From: a virus
IMG/VR virus record: IMGVR_UViG_3300025695_000006
Coordinates: 1-64,000 of that record
DNA length: 64,000 nt
Reading direction: 5' to 3' (one strand)
Shown here: in pieces, positions 46,540 to 53,226 of the stretch
Position numbering within the stretch: position 1 is the stretch's first letter
Layout of the letters: each line of letters starts with the position of its first letter
Notes under the pieces: generated by a model
What the model saw: the letters and a program-made list of their open reading frames with translations, nothing else
Database searches by the model: none
Told to the model about the DNA's origin: nothing
Translations under genes and position numbers: made by a program

Positions 46540-47106
46540 ATGGAAAATAATAAAAACATCAAAGAGTTTATTGACGATGAAGGTAATATCATAAGTGGTG
46601 ATCTAAAACATGTCGATTACAAGAACACGTCACATGACACTACTGACGCTTCGGTATTAAAAACTAGACAACCTTTTTTATTCCAAAACTACAGGAGATA
46701 CTACGGAGAATCAACACTACCGTTCAACGAAGAAGCAGATAAACTAAAAGACTCACCAGAAAAGTTTTATGAATTCCTATATAAAAAGGGTTTAGAGAAC
46801 ACTTTTGAAGATTACTTCCTAGAAATAAAGGATAAAAAAGATGTTAAACCAGCCAACCCAGAGGAACTAACTAAAACTACTTCTAAAGAAAAGGCGTTTA
46901 AAATGTTAGAAGATTTATTATCTAGAGGTAAAGACAGTAGCATAATAAACAAAGTAGTACCTACCACCATAGAAGAAATAAGAGGTAAAGAAAGCCTAAT
47001 TTTAGGTAAATTAGATAGACTTATTGAATTCTTTAATAAAAATATGGATGAATCCGAAAAAAAGGTTTTACTAGACTACTTTAAGAAATCTTTAGATAAT
47101 GAGTGA
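46540..47106 (+). CDS. Unknown protein, first of a five-gene module
   Basis: 188 residues, strongly charged. The N-terminus is acidic (NIKEFIDDEGNIISGDLKH), the middle has RQPFLFQNYRRYYGES and PEKFYEFLYKKGLENTFEDYF, and the C-terminal 50 residues form a likely helix bundle (LILGKLDRLIEFFNKNMDESEKKVLLDYF, broken by turns). No signal or membrane segment. Its stop overlaps the start of the next gene by 8 nt. I recognise no family; helical, charged proteins in clusters like this often serve capsid assembly, but that is a guess. Confidence 0.65.
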   Translation: MENNKNIKEFIDDEGNIISGDLKHVDYKNTSHDTTDASVLKTRQPFLFQNYRRYYGESTLPFNEEADKLKDSPEKFYEFLYKKGLENTFEDYFLEIKDKKDVKPANPEELTKTTSKEKAFKMLEDLLSRGKDSSIINKVVPTTIEEIRGKESLILGKLDRLIEFFNKNMDESEKKVLLDYFKKSLDNE

Positions 47107-47596
47107 GTTATTTGAGAACATAAACGAAGAAAATTCTATATTAAAGAGTAAATCCTATGACTTACCAGAAGAGTTAATTGATTTATTAAAAAGTGCGATT
47201 AAAAAACACTCTGAACATAAGACAGTAAAGGGTTATAAAAGAGCCAACCATTTAATAAAAAACACTAACCAACCCTTTGTTAACTTAGTTATGATAAAAC
47301 ATTACTTTGATACGCTAGATAAAGACAACTTAAACCCAATAGAATACGAGTTAAATGGTGGTGATGCTATGAATAAATGGGTTCAGGGTTTAATAAAAAG
47401 TGAAAGAGAAAGGGTTAAGAGTCAAAAAGTCGCAAAAACTAATGCTGGTATGAGTCAACAATTTAGACAAGATGATAAAGATAATGACTTCGACACTAGT
47501 ATAGGTGATAGAGTTATGGATGTACCAGACCTAATGACGAATAGTGCTTTATTAGAGGATATAGATAAAATAAAAAAATTAATAAATAAAATTTAA
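47099..47596 (+). CDS. Unknown protein
   Basis: 165 residues. A helical N-terminal half (LPEELIDLLKSAIKKHSEH, then KGYKRANHLIKNTNQPF and LVMIKHYFDTLDKDN) is followed by a Q/D/N-rich tail (AGMSQQFRQDDKDNDFD) and a terminal helix with LLEDIDKIKKLINKI. The KHSEHKTVKGYKRA-type segment recalls a small protein seen near head genes in other large phages, but I cannot name a family. It overlaps the 188-residue gene by 8 nt, and the next gene begins 5 nt downstream. Confidence 0.65.
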   Translation: MSELFENINEENSILKSKSYDLPEELIDLLKSAIKKHSEHKTVKGYKRANHLIKNTNQPFVNLVMIKHYFDTLDKDNLNPIEYELNGGDAMNKWVQGLIKSERERVKSQKVAKTNAGMSQQFRQDDKDNDFDTSIGDRVMDVPDLMTNSALLEDIDKIKKLINKI

Positions 47597-47601
47597 AGAT
47601 T

Positions 47602-47883
47602 ATGGCTAACAATATTTTAAAAGTACCTGCTTCACAACAACTTAGACAGGTAGCTAGCGATGAAAGAGAAGGTAAATTAATACCAACTAACGAATATAAA
47701 CCAGATTCATTCGAGTATGGGGCTACAAACCCTAATGCTGTAAGTGACGGTGACAGTAAAGGAAAAGGTGATTTAGGGAAAGGTACTATCGGTAACGACA
47801 CTGATGTAGCTGAAAGATCTAAATTATTAGCTGTTAATAACTACAAGAATACTAATACATATCCAGACGAATCTGTACTTTAA
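47602..47883 (+). CDS. Unknown small protein
   Basis: 93 residues, starting NNILKVPASQQLRQVASDE. It is low in hydrophobic residues with a G/D/K-rich middle (SDGDSKGKGDLGKG) and is probably largely disordered. It lies 5 nt after the 165-residue gene and 12 nt before the WYL-like gene in a tight co-directional string. No function can be assigned. Confidence 0.6.
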   Translation: MANNILKVPASQQLRQVASDEREGKLIPTNEYKPDSFEYGATNPNAVSDGDSKGKGDLGKGTIGNDTDVAERSKLLAVNNYKNTNTYPDESVL

Positions 47884-47895
47884 TTTTATAATATT

Positions 47896-48444
47896 ATGCT
47901 TATAATTGAAAATATCGGTGATGATAAGTTAGATGTTATTAGATACGCAATTGAAAATAAATACGAGGTTTCGTTCTGGTACAGAGGTGTTAAAGTTAGT
48001 GACCCTGACAATAAAAAGTACACTAAACAAAACTATAGACGCGTACAACCAGTAGCACTAGGTAAAAGTAAGGGTACTGGTAAATGGATGCTTAGGGCCT
48101 ACCAAACTACAGGTGTGACTAACACAGAAAACCAAAAATGGAAAACTTTCATTGTTGATGAAATTAAAGATAATACGATTAAAGTGATGTATGATAACAC
48201 GGGTAAGAATCTAAAAACTTTCGAACCTAAAAGCGATTACAAAACGGATGGATCAGACAAAAAGATGGCTAATGATAAGTCTATAAATTATTTAGATGTT
48301 AATAAACCAGCTGGACCTAAAGATCCCAATTATAAAGAACCAGAAATGGTAAATAAAAATGAAGAAGGAGAAAATGTCGATTTAACTATTAATGAATCTT
48401 ACAGCTCTGGTTTTCTAAAATGGATATATAGTACATATGAATAG
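47896..48444 (+). CDS. Protein with WYL-like domain
   Basis: 182 residues. Residues about 10-105 resemble the WYL fold: LDVIRYAIENKYEVSFWYRGV, then NYRRVQPVALGKSKGTGKWML and RAYQTTGVT...WKTFIVDEIKD, matching the usual I--AI-----v-f-Y-g, RrveP--lg, yL-ay and f-l-rI blocks. WYL domains bind ligands or nucleic acids in regulators of defence and DNA repair. No DNA-binding helix-turn-helix precedes it here. The C-terminal 75 residues are low-complexity (KMANDKSINYLD, then N/K/E-rich). It overlaps the next gene by 8 nt. The role in the phage is unknown. Confidence 0.55.
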   Translation: MLIIENIGDDKLDVIRYAIENKYEVSFWYRGVKVSDPDNKKYTKQNYRRVQPVALGKSKGTGKWMLRAYQTTGVTNTENQKWKTFIVDEIKDNTIKVMYDNTGKNLKTFEPKSDYKTDGSDKKMANDKSINYLDVNKPAGPKDPNYKEPEMVNKNEEGENVDLTINESYSSGFLKWIYSTYE

Positions 48445-49033
48445 TGAAGAAAAAGCGAATAAATTAGCTCAAGGTATAGCTAACGCAAGAAAAGTAATGC
48501 AGAAAGTAGAAGGTGGTATCTCTAATAGCAACCAAAACACAAATAATGGTATTAGCACATCATACCCACCACAACCTAACTATAATGAAAGGGAACCAGA
48601 GTACATATCTGAGGCTGAAATGAAAGCAAGGGTAGCGTCTAAGAACACTGGACCTAAAAAGACTATGAAAAACCTAGAGTCATCTAAAATGCCTAAAGAA
48701 ATATTAGAATCTTTCTTAAACAACCCTATTAACGACCCAACAGTACCAGTTGGTTTAGACAACGTTGTAAGTAAGGTTAACGAGACTCAAAACAGTTACA
48801 ATAACGTATATCAATCAACAGGACCCGAAATAACTAAAGAGGTTGTAGTAGAATCTAAAGCTCCAGTTATGGACACTAATTTGATAGAATATATCATAAA
48901 AAAAACTGTTGAAGAAACGATAGACAAGATGAGTAAAAATACGTCTATTGATGAGACTATACAAATAAAAATAGGTGAAAAGACTTTTGGTGGTAAATTA
49001 ATGTCATTAAAAGAGAATAATAAAAATAAATAA
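48437..49033 (+). CDS. Unknown protein, last of the five-gene module
   Basis: 198 residues. After a short helix (EEKANKLAQGIANARKVMQK) comes an N/Q/S/P-rich linker (QNTNNGISTSYPPQPNYNE), a middle with PKEILESFLNNPINDP, and a C-terminal domain made of a helix (LIEYIIKKTVEETIDKMSKN) and a strand pair (ETIQIKIGEKTFGGKLMSLKE). This helix-plus-beta end is also seen on structural proteins of large phages, but no family was recognised. It overlaps the WYL-like gene by 8 nt and ends 13 nt before the holin gene. Confidence 0.6.
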   Translation: MNSEEKANKLAQGIANARKVMQKVEGGISNSNQNTNNGISTSYPPQPNYNEREPEYISEAEMKARVASKNTGPKKTMKNLESSKMPKEILESFLNNPINDPTVPVGLDNVVSKVNETQNSYNNVYQSTGPEITKEVVVESKAPVMDTNLIEYIIKKTVEETIDKMSKNTSIDETIQIKIGEKTFGGKLMSLKENNKNK

Positions 49034-49046
49034 ATAAATAAAAATT

Positions 49047-49226
49047 ATGAACAAAGAACAATTAATGGGAATTATTAGACACGTACTAACATTTGTTGGT
49101 GGTATTGTTGTCGCAAAAGGGTTTGCTGACGAAGCTCTTGTATTAGAATTAATCGGTGGTGGTACAACACTAATAGGTGGTATATGGTCAATCTTAGATA
49201 AAATCAAGGATACTAAAAAAGTATGA
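49047..49226 (+). CDS. Short holin, Pam3-gp28-like family
   Basis: 59 residues from ATG at 49047 to TGA at 49224-49226. The sequence MNKEQLMGIIRHVLTFVGG continues to a first hydrophobic segment (about 15-26), a short polar turn with KGFADEA, and a second hydrophobic segment (about 32-48, GGGTTLIGGIWSIL) with a basic tail KIKDTKK. The RHVLTF-GG, KG-aDE and GG-wS-L pattern fits the small phage holin family typified by Pam3 gp28. Holins form lesions in the inner membrane at the end of infection. It lies 13 nt after the upstream gene. The next gene starts 1 nt after its stop. Peptidoglycan enzymes seen in this window are tail-associated, so the endolysin is elsewhere. Confidence 0.75.
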   Translation: MNKEQLMGIIRHVLTFVGGIVVAKGFADEALVLELIGGGTTLIGGIWSILDKIKDTKKV

Positions 49227-49227
49227 T

Positions 49228-49419
49228 ATGTCTGTAATAAAATTTTGTAAAAACAAATGTTGTCCAGTAATAGAGGTGAAAGAATCCACGATAGTACTTG
49301 GCGATAAAGAAGGTCCAGAAGGTATAACCACATGGACTAAATCACAGTTTTCTGATTTTGTTGAGGCGGCCAAGTCGGGTAAGTTCGACGATATAACCAC
49401 CAACAAACAAGAAAGTTAA
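49228..49419 (+). CDS. DUF397-like mini-protein
   Basis: 63 residues. CCPVIEVKESTIVLGDKEGPEG, then WTKSQFSDFVEAAKSGKFDDI, resemble the VEVa---g-v-vrDS--p-g and W--F----k-G-fd layout of DUF397, better known from actinobacteria. It begins 1 nt after the holin stop and ends just before a strong terminator. It is short but fits neatly as the last gene of the unit. Function unknown. Confidence 0.6.
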   Translation: MSVIKFCKNKCCPVIEVKESTIVLGDKEGPEGITTWTKSQFSDFVEAAKSGKFDDITTNKQES

Positions 49420-49425
49420 AAACTC

Positions 49426-49463
49426 AAAAACCCAATTAAATGCAATATATTAATTGGGTTTTT
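49426..49463 (+). terminator. Intrinsic terminator after holin/DUF397 genes
   Basis: A 14-bp inverted repeat (AAAAACCCAATTAA at 49426-49439 and TTAATTGGGTTTTT at 49450-49463) with a 10-nt loop, ending in five T. It closes the 46.5-49.4 kb unit. Confidence 0.85.
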
Positions 49464-49483
49464 AATTAAATTCACTATATTGC
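49453..49483 (+). promoter_or_regulatory. Possible Bacteroidota-type promoter for the lipoprotein gene
   Basis: ATTG at 49453-49456 is followed after 19 nt by TATATTGC at 49476-49483, each one or two mismatches from the TTTG and TAnnTTTG consensus. It overlaps the right arm of the terminator, and the inferred start is close to 10 nt before the ATG at 49500. Confidence 0.35.
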
Positions 49484-49499
49484 AATAAATCTACTAACT

Positions 49500-50270
49500 A
49501 TGAAACAAATAATCTTAAGCCTGTTAATCACAACAGCACTATTCGCTTGTCGAAAAACATCACCAATGGAAGAATCAGAAAACACATTGGAAGTAACAGA
49601 AGCAAACATGGCTGTTATCGGAAAGAGAACTGCAACTTGGTGCGGGCCTTGTGGAAGTTGGGGGTTTCCTCAATTTGAAACATTGAAAGAAACTTACAAA
49701 GGAAAAGCCCTATTTATGGCTTGGAAAGACGCCTTTACAACTACCGAAGGTTCAACTTTGTTTGATGAAGTAGGACCAACTTTTAACTTAGGGGGTTCAG
49801 TACCAACATTTTTTTACAATTTTATTCCAAACGCTGATGATTCAGTGATTACGAAGCACGTTGAATCTGATTACGTTGTTGCTAGCGCTAATTACGACAT
49901 GGAAGTATCAGGTCAAAATGTGTTGTTAAAAACCACAACAAAGTTTTTTGCTAATGTGGAAGGTGTGTACTATATAGCCCCATACATGATAGTTGACAAC
50001 ATCGTTGGTTACCAAAATGGGCATGTTGACGGGAACAACACAGTTCATCACAACTATGTTGCTAGAGTCGCAAAACCAACAACGGTTAGTTCAGTAGAAA
50101 ACTTTGGGTACCAATTAACAACAAATGGTGCTGAAAGAGGCCACACAATTAACCTAGACTTTACAGTAAAAAAAGATGTTTCCTGGAAAACAAAAGATAT
50201 TTCTTTCGGATTAGTGATCTACAAACAAGAACCTTGGGGGTTACAATTTGTCAACGCATTCACTAAATAA
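49500..50270 (+). CDS. Omp28-like lipoprotein with thioredoxin-type CGPC motif
   Basis: 256 residues. A typical lipoprotein signal peptide (KQIILSLLITTALFAC, lipobox LFAC, lipidated C17) is followed by a thioredoxin-like segment with TATWCGPCGSWGFPQFE (C48, C51) and a beta-rich C-terminal domain (EGVYYIAPYMIVDN, GHTINLDFTVKKDVSW), the arrangement of Omp28-related outer-membrane proteins of Bacteroidota. The CGPC pair indicates redox or disulfide activity outside the inner membrane. Codon use differs from neighbours (more GGA, GGG, TTG and CTG, less of the phage's dominant GGT and TTA), which points to recent acquisition from a bacterium. It stands alone between a strong terminator and the glycan genes, with its own promoter-like sequence, as phage morons do. 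Confidence 0.8.
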   Translation: MKQIILSLLITTALFACRKTSPMEESENTLEVTEANMAVIGKRTATWCGPCGSWGFPQFETLKETYKGKALFMAWKDAFTTTEGSTLFDEVGPTFNLGGSVPTFFYNFIPNADDSVITKHVESDYVVASANYDMEVSGQNVLLKTTTKFFANVEGVYYIAPYMIVDNIVGYQNGHVDGNNTVHHNYVARVAKPTTVSSVENFGYQLTTNGAERGHTINLDFTVKKDVSWKTKDISFGLVIYKQEPWGLQFVNAFTK

Positions 50271-50300
50271 CTTTAATTAATAAAGGTAAATTTTTATTAT

Positions 50301-51047
50301 ATGAATAAGATTAGAATTCTAGTTATAGGTGAGAGTTGCACTGACGAGTTTATTTATTGTAAATCGGATAGATTATCACCAGAAGCCCCAGTACCAGTTT
50401 TAAACCCAATAAAAACTGTTAAAAATAGAGGTATGTCTGGTAACACAACAACAAATTTAAAGTCTATATTACCAAACTCTCAGATTACTTCAGTGATACA
50501 AACTGAAAATATAACTAAAACACGTTATATCGAGAATAAATCTAACCATATGTTCTTAAGGGTAGATAAAGGTGAGGACAGTTTAACACCTATAGAATGG
50601 ACTAACGATATCATAGAATCTATAAAACAGGCTGATATAGTCGTTGTAAGTGATTACAACAAAGGTTTTTTAAAGGATTCTGATGTAAAAAGAATAGGAG
50701 AGTTAAGTGAGTTATCTATATTAGATTCTAAGCGTAAATTAAATAATGATATTATAAATAGTTATACGTTTATAAAATTGAATGAATCAGAATATGGTAA
50801 CAATAAACATTTAACACATAACGGTATTATAGTAACACTAGGATCTAAAGGTGCTAGACATGGTAGTAAATTATACCCATCACTAAACCCTCAAGAAACC
50901 ATAGACGTAAGCGGTGCTGGTGATACTTTTACCGCTTCATTCATAACTACCTACTATATAACCTCAGATATTTCAGAAGCTATAATAAAAGCTAATGAAA
51001 ACGCTTCCAACGTCGTAAGTAGAAGAGGGGTAGTAACACCCAAATAA
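50301..51047 (+). CDS. PfkB-type sugar kinase, HldE/RfaE kinase-domain-like
   Basis: 248 residues. GESCTDEFIYCKSDRLSPEAPVPV (seen as GES-D-f---D-RlSPEAPVPVl) is the N-terminal signature of heptose-7-phosphate kinases, followed by TKTRYIENKSNHMFLRVD, SDYNKGFL and, at about 206-212, DVSGAGDTFTA, the PfkB catalytic loop with its aspartate. RfaE/HldE kinases phosphorylate D,D-heptose-7-phosphate on the way to ADP-heptose. The bacterial protein has a C-terminal nucleotidyltransferase domain, which is absent here and not seen elsewhere in the window. The kinase domain is somewhat short (usually about 310), with a reduced lid. Activity on heptose is inference from the RlSPEAPVP block. It opens the glycan gene string. 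Confidence 0.75.
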   Translation: MNKIRILVIGESCTDEFIYCKSDRLSPEAPVPVLNPIKTVKNRGMSGNTTTNLKSILPNSQITSVIQTENITKTRYIENKSNHMFLRVDKGEDSLTPIEWTNDIIESIKQADIVVVSDYNKGFLKDSDVKRIGELSELSILDSKRKLNNDIINSYTFIKLNESEYGNNKHLTHNGIIVTLGSKGARHGSKLYPSLNPQETIDVSGAGDTFTASFITTYYITSDISEAIIKANENASNVVSRRGVVTPK

Positions 51048-51109
51048 ATAAACAGATTTACTTTAATTTATGCATTAAATTTACTATTATTACACAAATA
51101 ATAAATTTA

Positions 51110-52333
51110 ATGAGTAAGATAAACATACTAGTTAACCCTAATGATAGGTCTGGATCTGGTAAATACAGGTGTATAGACCCACACGTAACCCTACAAAATA
51201 ACCACAGTGAAGAATATTTTGTAGAGATAAACCAAAATATAGATTTTAACGACACTAACTACCTAAAAAAGTTTAATATATTCTTTTTTAATAGGGTACC
51301 TGGGGGTAATTACCAACAAGCCGAAGAGATTTTCGCTAAGATAAAATCTTTAGGTGGTAAAATAGTTCTTGATTTAGATGACTACTGGAGATTGGATAAA
51401 TCTCACGGTATGTATTTACAGGCTAAAGAAGGTGGATACAGTAGAACTATTATCAATCTAGTTAAAAGTGCTGATATGGTAACTGTTACAACAGAAATAC
51501 TAAGAGATGAAGTATTTAAGTACAACAAAAACTGTTTCGTATTACCAAACGCGATTAACCCAAAAGAACAACAATTTACACCAAAACCTACAGAATCTGA
51601 TAGATTAAGGTTCGGTTGGCTTGGCGGGTCTTCCCATATTAAAGATATCGAATTAATTAAAGATATAGCTCAGACCACAGCAAAACGAAAAGATGAAATA
51701 CAATTTGTTTTATGCGGTTTCGATAAAAGAGGTAAGGTTAAAATGTTCAACCCAGAAACTAAAAAGTGGATGGAAAGAGATATGCAACCACTAGAAACTA
51801 CATGGTTCATGTATGAGGTGTTTATAACTAACAATTTTAGATTATTAGAGGGTGATACCGAGTATCTAAGTCATCTAATGAAGTTTGACCCAGAAGTTAA
51901 ATTTGATGACTTAAACAAACCATACAGAAGGATATGGACAAAAAATATTAATAACTATGCTACAGGTTATAACGAGTTCGATGTAGCATTAGCACCTTTG
52001 TTAGATAACGAATTTAATAAATACAAGTCTCAGTTAAAAGTTATTGAGGCTGGTTTCCACAAAAAACCTATCATTGCACAAAACTACGGTCCGTATACAA
52101 TAGATTTAATATCAGCGGTAAACAAAGGTGGTACTATTAACAGTGATGGTAACTCTTTATTAGTGGAAACTAGTAAAAACCATAAACAATGGGGTAAACA
52201 CGTTAAAATGTTAATGGATAACCCAAATATGGTAACGGACTTAGGTGAAAAGTTATACGAAACAGTTAAAGATCGTTACGATATAAATAACGTAACAAAA
52301 TATAGAGACGAATTATACAAATCATTAGTTTAG
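51110..52333 (+). CDS. Glycosyltransferase, GT-B fold (GT4-like)
   Basis: 407 residues. FFFNRVPGGNYQQAEE, then GGKIVLDLDDYWRLDKSHG and ADMVTVTTEILRDEV are features of GT4-type enzymes acting on nucleotide sugars; LPNAINP and RFGWLGGSSHIKDIELI correspond to the second Rossmann half with the G-GS-H-KD segment, and LKVIEAGFHKKPIIA with the E-x7 nucleotide-sugar-binding step. The family is assigned by fold pattern, the donor and acceptor are unknown. It starts 62 nt after the kinase gene and its stop is 1 nt from the dUTPase start. Confidence 0.75.
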   Translation: MSKINILVNPNDRSGSGKYRCIDPHVTLQNNHSEEYFVEINQNIDFNDTNYLKKFNIFFFNRVPGGNYQQAEEIFAKIKSLGGKIVLDLDDYWRLDKSHGMYLQAKEGGYSRTIINLVKSADMVTVTTEILRDEVFKYNKNCFVLPNAINPKEQQFTPKPTESDRLRFGWLGGSSHIKDIELIKDIAQTTAKRKDEIQFVLCGFDKRGKVKMFNPETKKWMERDMQPLETTWFMYEVFITNNFRLLEGDTEYLSHLMKFDPEVKFDDLNKPYRRIWTKNINNYATGYNEFDVALAPLLDNEFNKYKSQLKVIEAGFHKKPIIAQNYGPYTIDLISAVNKGGTINSDGNSLLVETSKNHKQWGKHVKMLMDNPNMVTDLGEKLYETVKDRYDINNVTKYRDELYKSLV

Positions 52334-52334
52334 A

Positions 52335-52919
52335 ATGGAAAATCATTTAGATAATATAAACATAAACGAACTTCTTAGTGAGGATGTTAAGAAAGACTTA
52401 GAAAGTGTGTTAGGTCAAACACAAGATTTAATGGGTGACTGGGATTACGACCAAGAAACCATGAGTATAAAATTAAAAGTATCATTTATAAATAAATCTG
52501 ACAACCCTGACCCATCATACGAAAAACACGGCGACAGTGGTTTTGATATTAGAGCCAATATAGATGAACCGATCGAACTAAAACCAGGTAATAGAACATT
52601 AATAAAAACTGGTTTATATTTTCAGATACCGTTAGGTTATGAATTACAGGTTAGGTCTAGAAGTGGTTTAGCCCTTAAAAACGGTGTGATGGTATTAAAT
52701 AGTCCTGGTACAGTAGACTCTGGTTACAGAGGCGAAGTAGGGGTTATACTTTATAATACAGATAATTCAGAATCATTTGCCGTAAATAATGGTGATAGAA
52801 TAGCCCAAGGAGTTATAGCCGCCGTACAAACAATGGATAGGACTAAACTTATAAAAAAAGATAAACTATCTTCATCAGAAAGAGGTGAAGGCGGGTTTGG
52901 TTCAACAGGAGTTAAATAA
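52335..52919 (+). CDS. dut: dUTP diphosphatase
   Basis: 194 residues. All five trimeric dUTPase motifs are present: HGDSGFDIRA (I), RSRSGLALKNG (II), NSPGTVDSGYRGEVGV (III), NGDRIAQGVI (IV) and RGEGGFGSTG (V, at the C-terminal end). It hydrolyses dUTP to dUMP, keeping uracil out of DNA and feeding dTMP synthesis. An N-terminal extension of about 55 residues (ELLSEDVKKDLESVLG, then DWDYDQETMSIKL) is not part of the usual 140-150-residue enzyme. It sits among glycan genes rather than replication genes, with only 1 nt from the preceding gene. Confidence 0.95.
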   Translation: MENHLDNININELLSEDVKKDLESVLGQTQDLMGDWDYDQETMSIKLKVSFINKSDNPDPSYEKHGDSGFDIRANIDEPIELKPGNRTLIKTGLYFQIPLGYELQVRSRSGLALKNGVMVLNSPGTVDSGYRGEVGVILYNTDNSESFAVNNGDRIAQGVIAAVQTMDRTKLIKKDKLSSSERGEGGFGSTGVK

Positions 52920-52923
52920 TGTT

Positions 52924-53226
52924 ATGGAAGAATTTAAAGAACAAATAAAGGCTTACAAAACTATCACACCAGATGTACTAGATAGAGTCGAGTACAAAAC
53001 AGTTTGGTCTGGTAAAAGGATAGAGGTCGGAGATAAAGTATTGTACGCATTTGTTTATCCACCAGGATCGGACGAGTATAAGTTAGCCACTTTCCTCCAA
53101 AGAGAGCTAAATGAGGTTAGTTTAAAATTTAGTTTCATACAGATGTTTAATGGGATCATACCTGTATTAAAATTTAAAGACGATGATACGGTACGAGAAT
53201 TAATAGAAGAAAAAGATGAAGACTAA
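52924..53226 (+). CDS. Unknown small protein
   Basis: 100 residues from ATG at 52924. The frame also stays open to a GTG at 52885, but that start would overlap dUTPase motif V, so I prefer the ATG 4 nt after the dUTPase stop. The protein is mixed alpha/beta: MEEFKEQIKAYKTITP, EYKTVWSGKRIEVGDKVLYAF, KLATFLQRELNEVSLKF, then a strand FIQMFNGIIPVLKF and an acidic end. No catalytic motif visible. It overlaps the next gene by 11 nt. Confidence 0.6.
   Translation: MEEFKEQIKAYKTITPDVLDRVEYKTVWSGKRIEVGDKVLYAFVYPPGSDEYKLATFLQRELNEVSLKFSFIQMFNGIIPVLKFKDDDTVRELIEEKDED

Noticed and set aside
52885-52923. GTG start giving 13 extra residues to the small gene after dUTPase
   Set aside because: It would lie inside dUTPase motif V coding sequence, whereas an ATG occurs 4 nt after the dUTPase stop.
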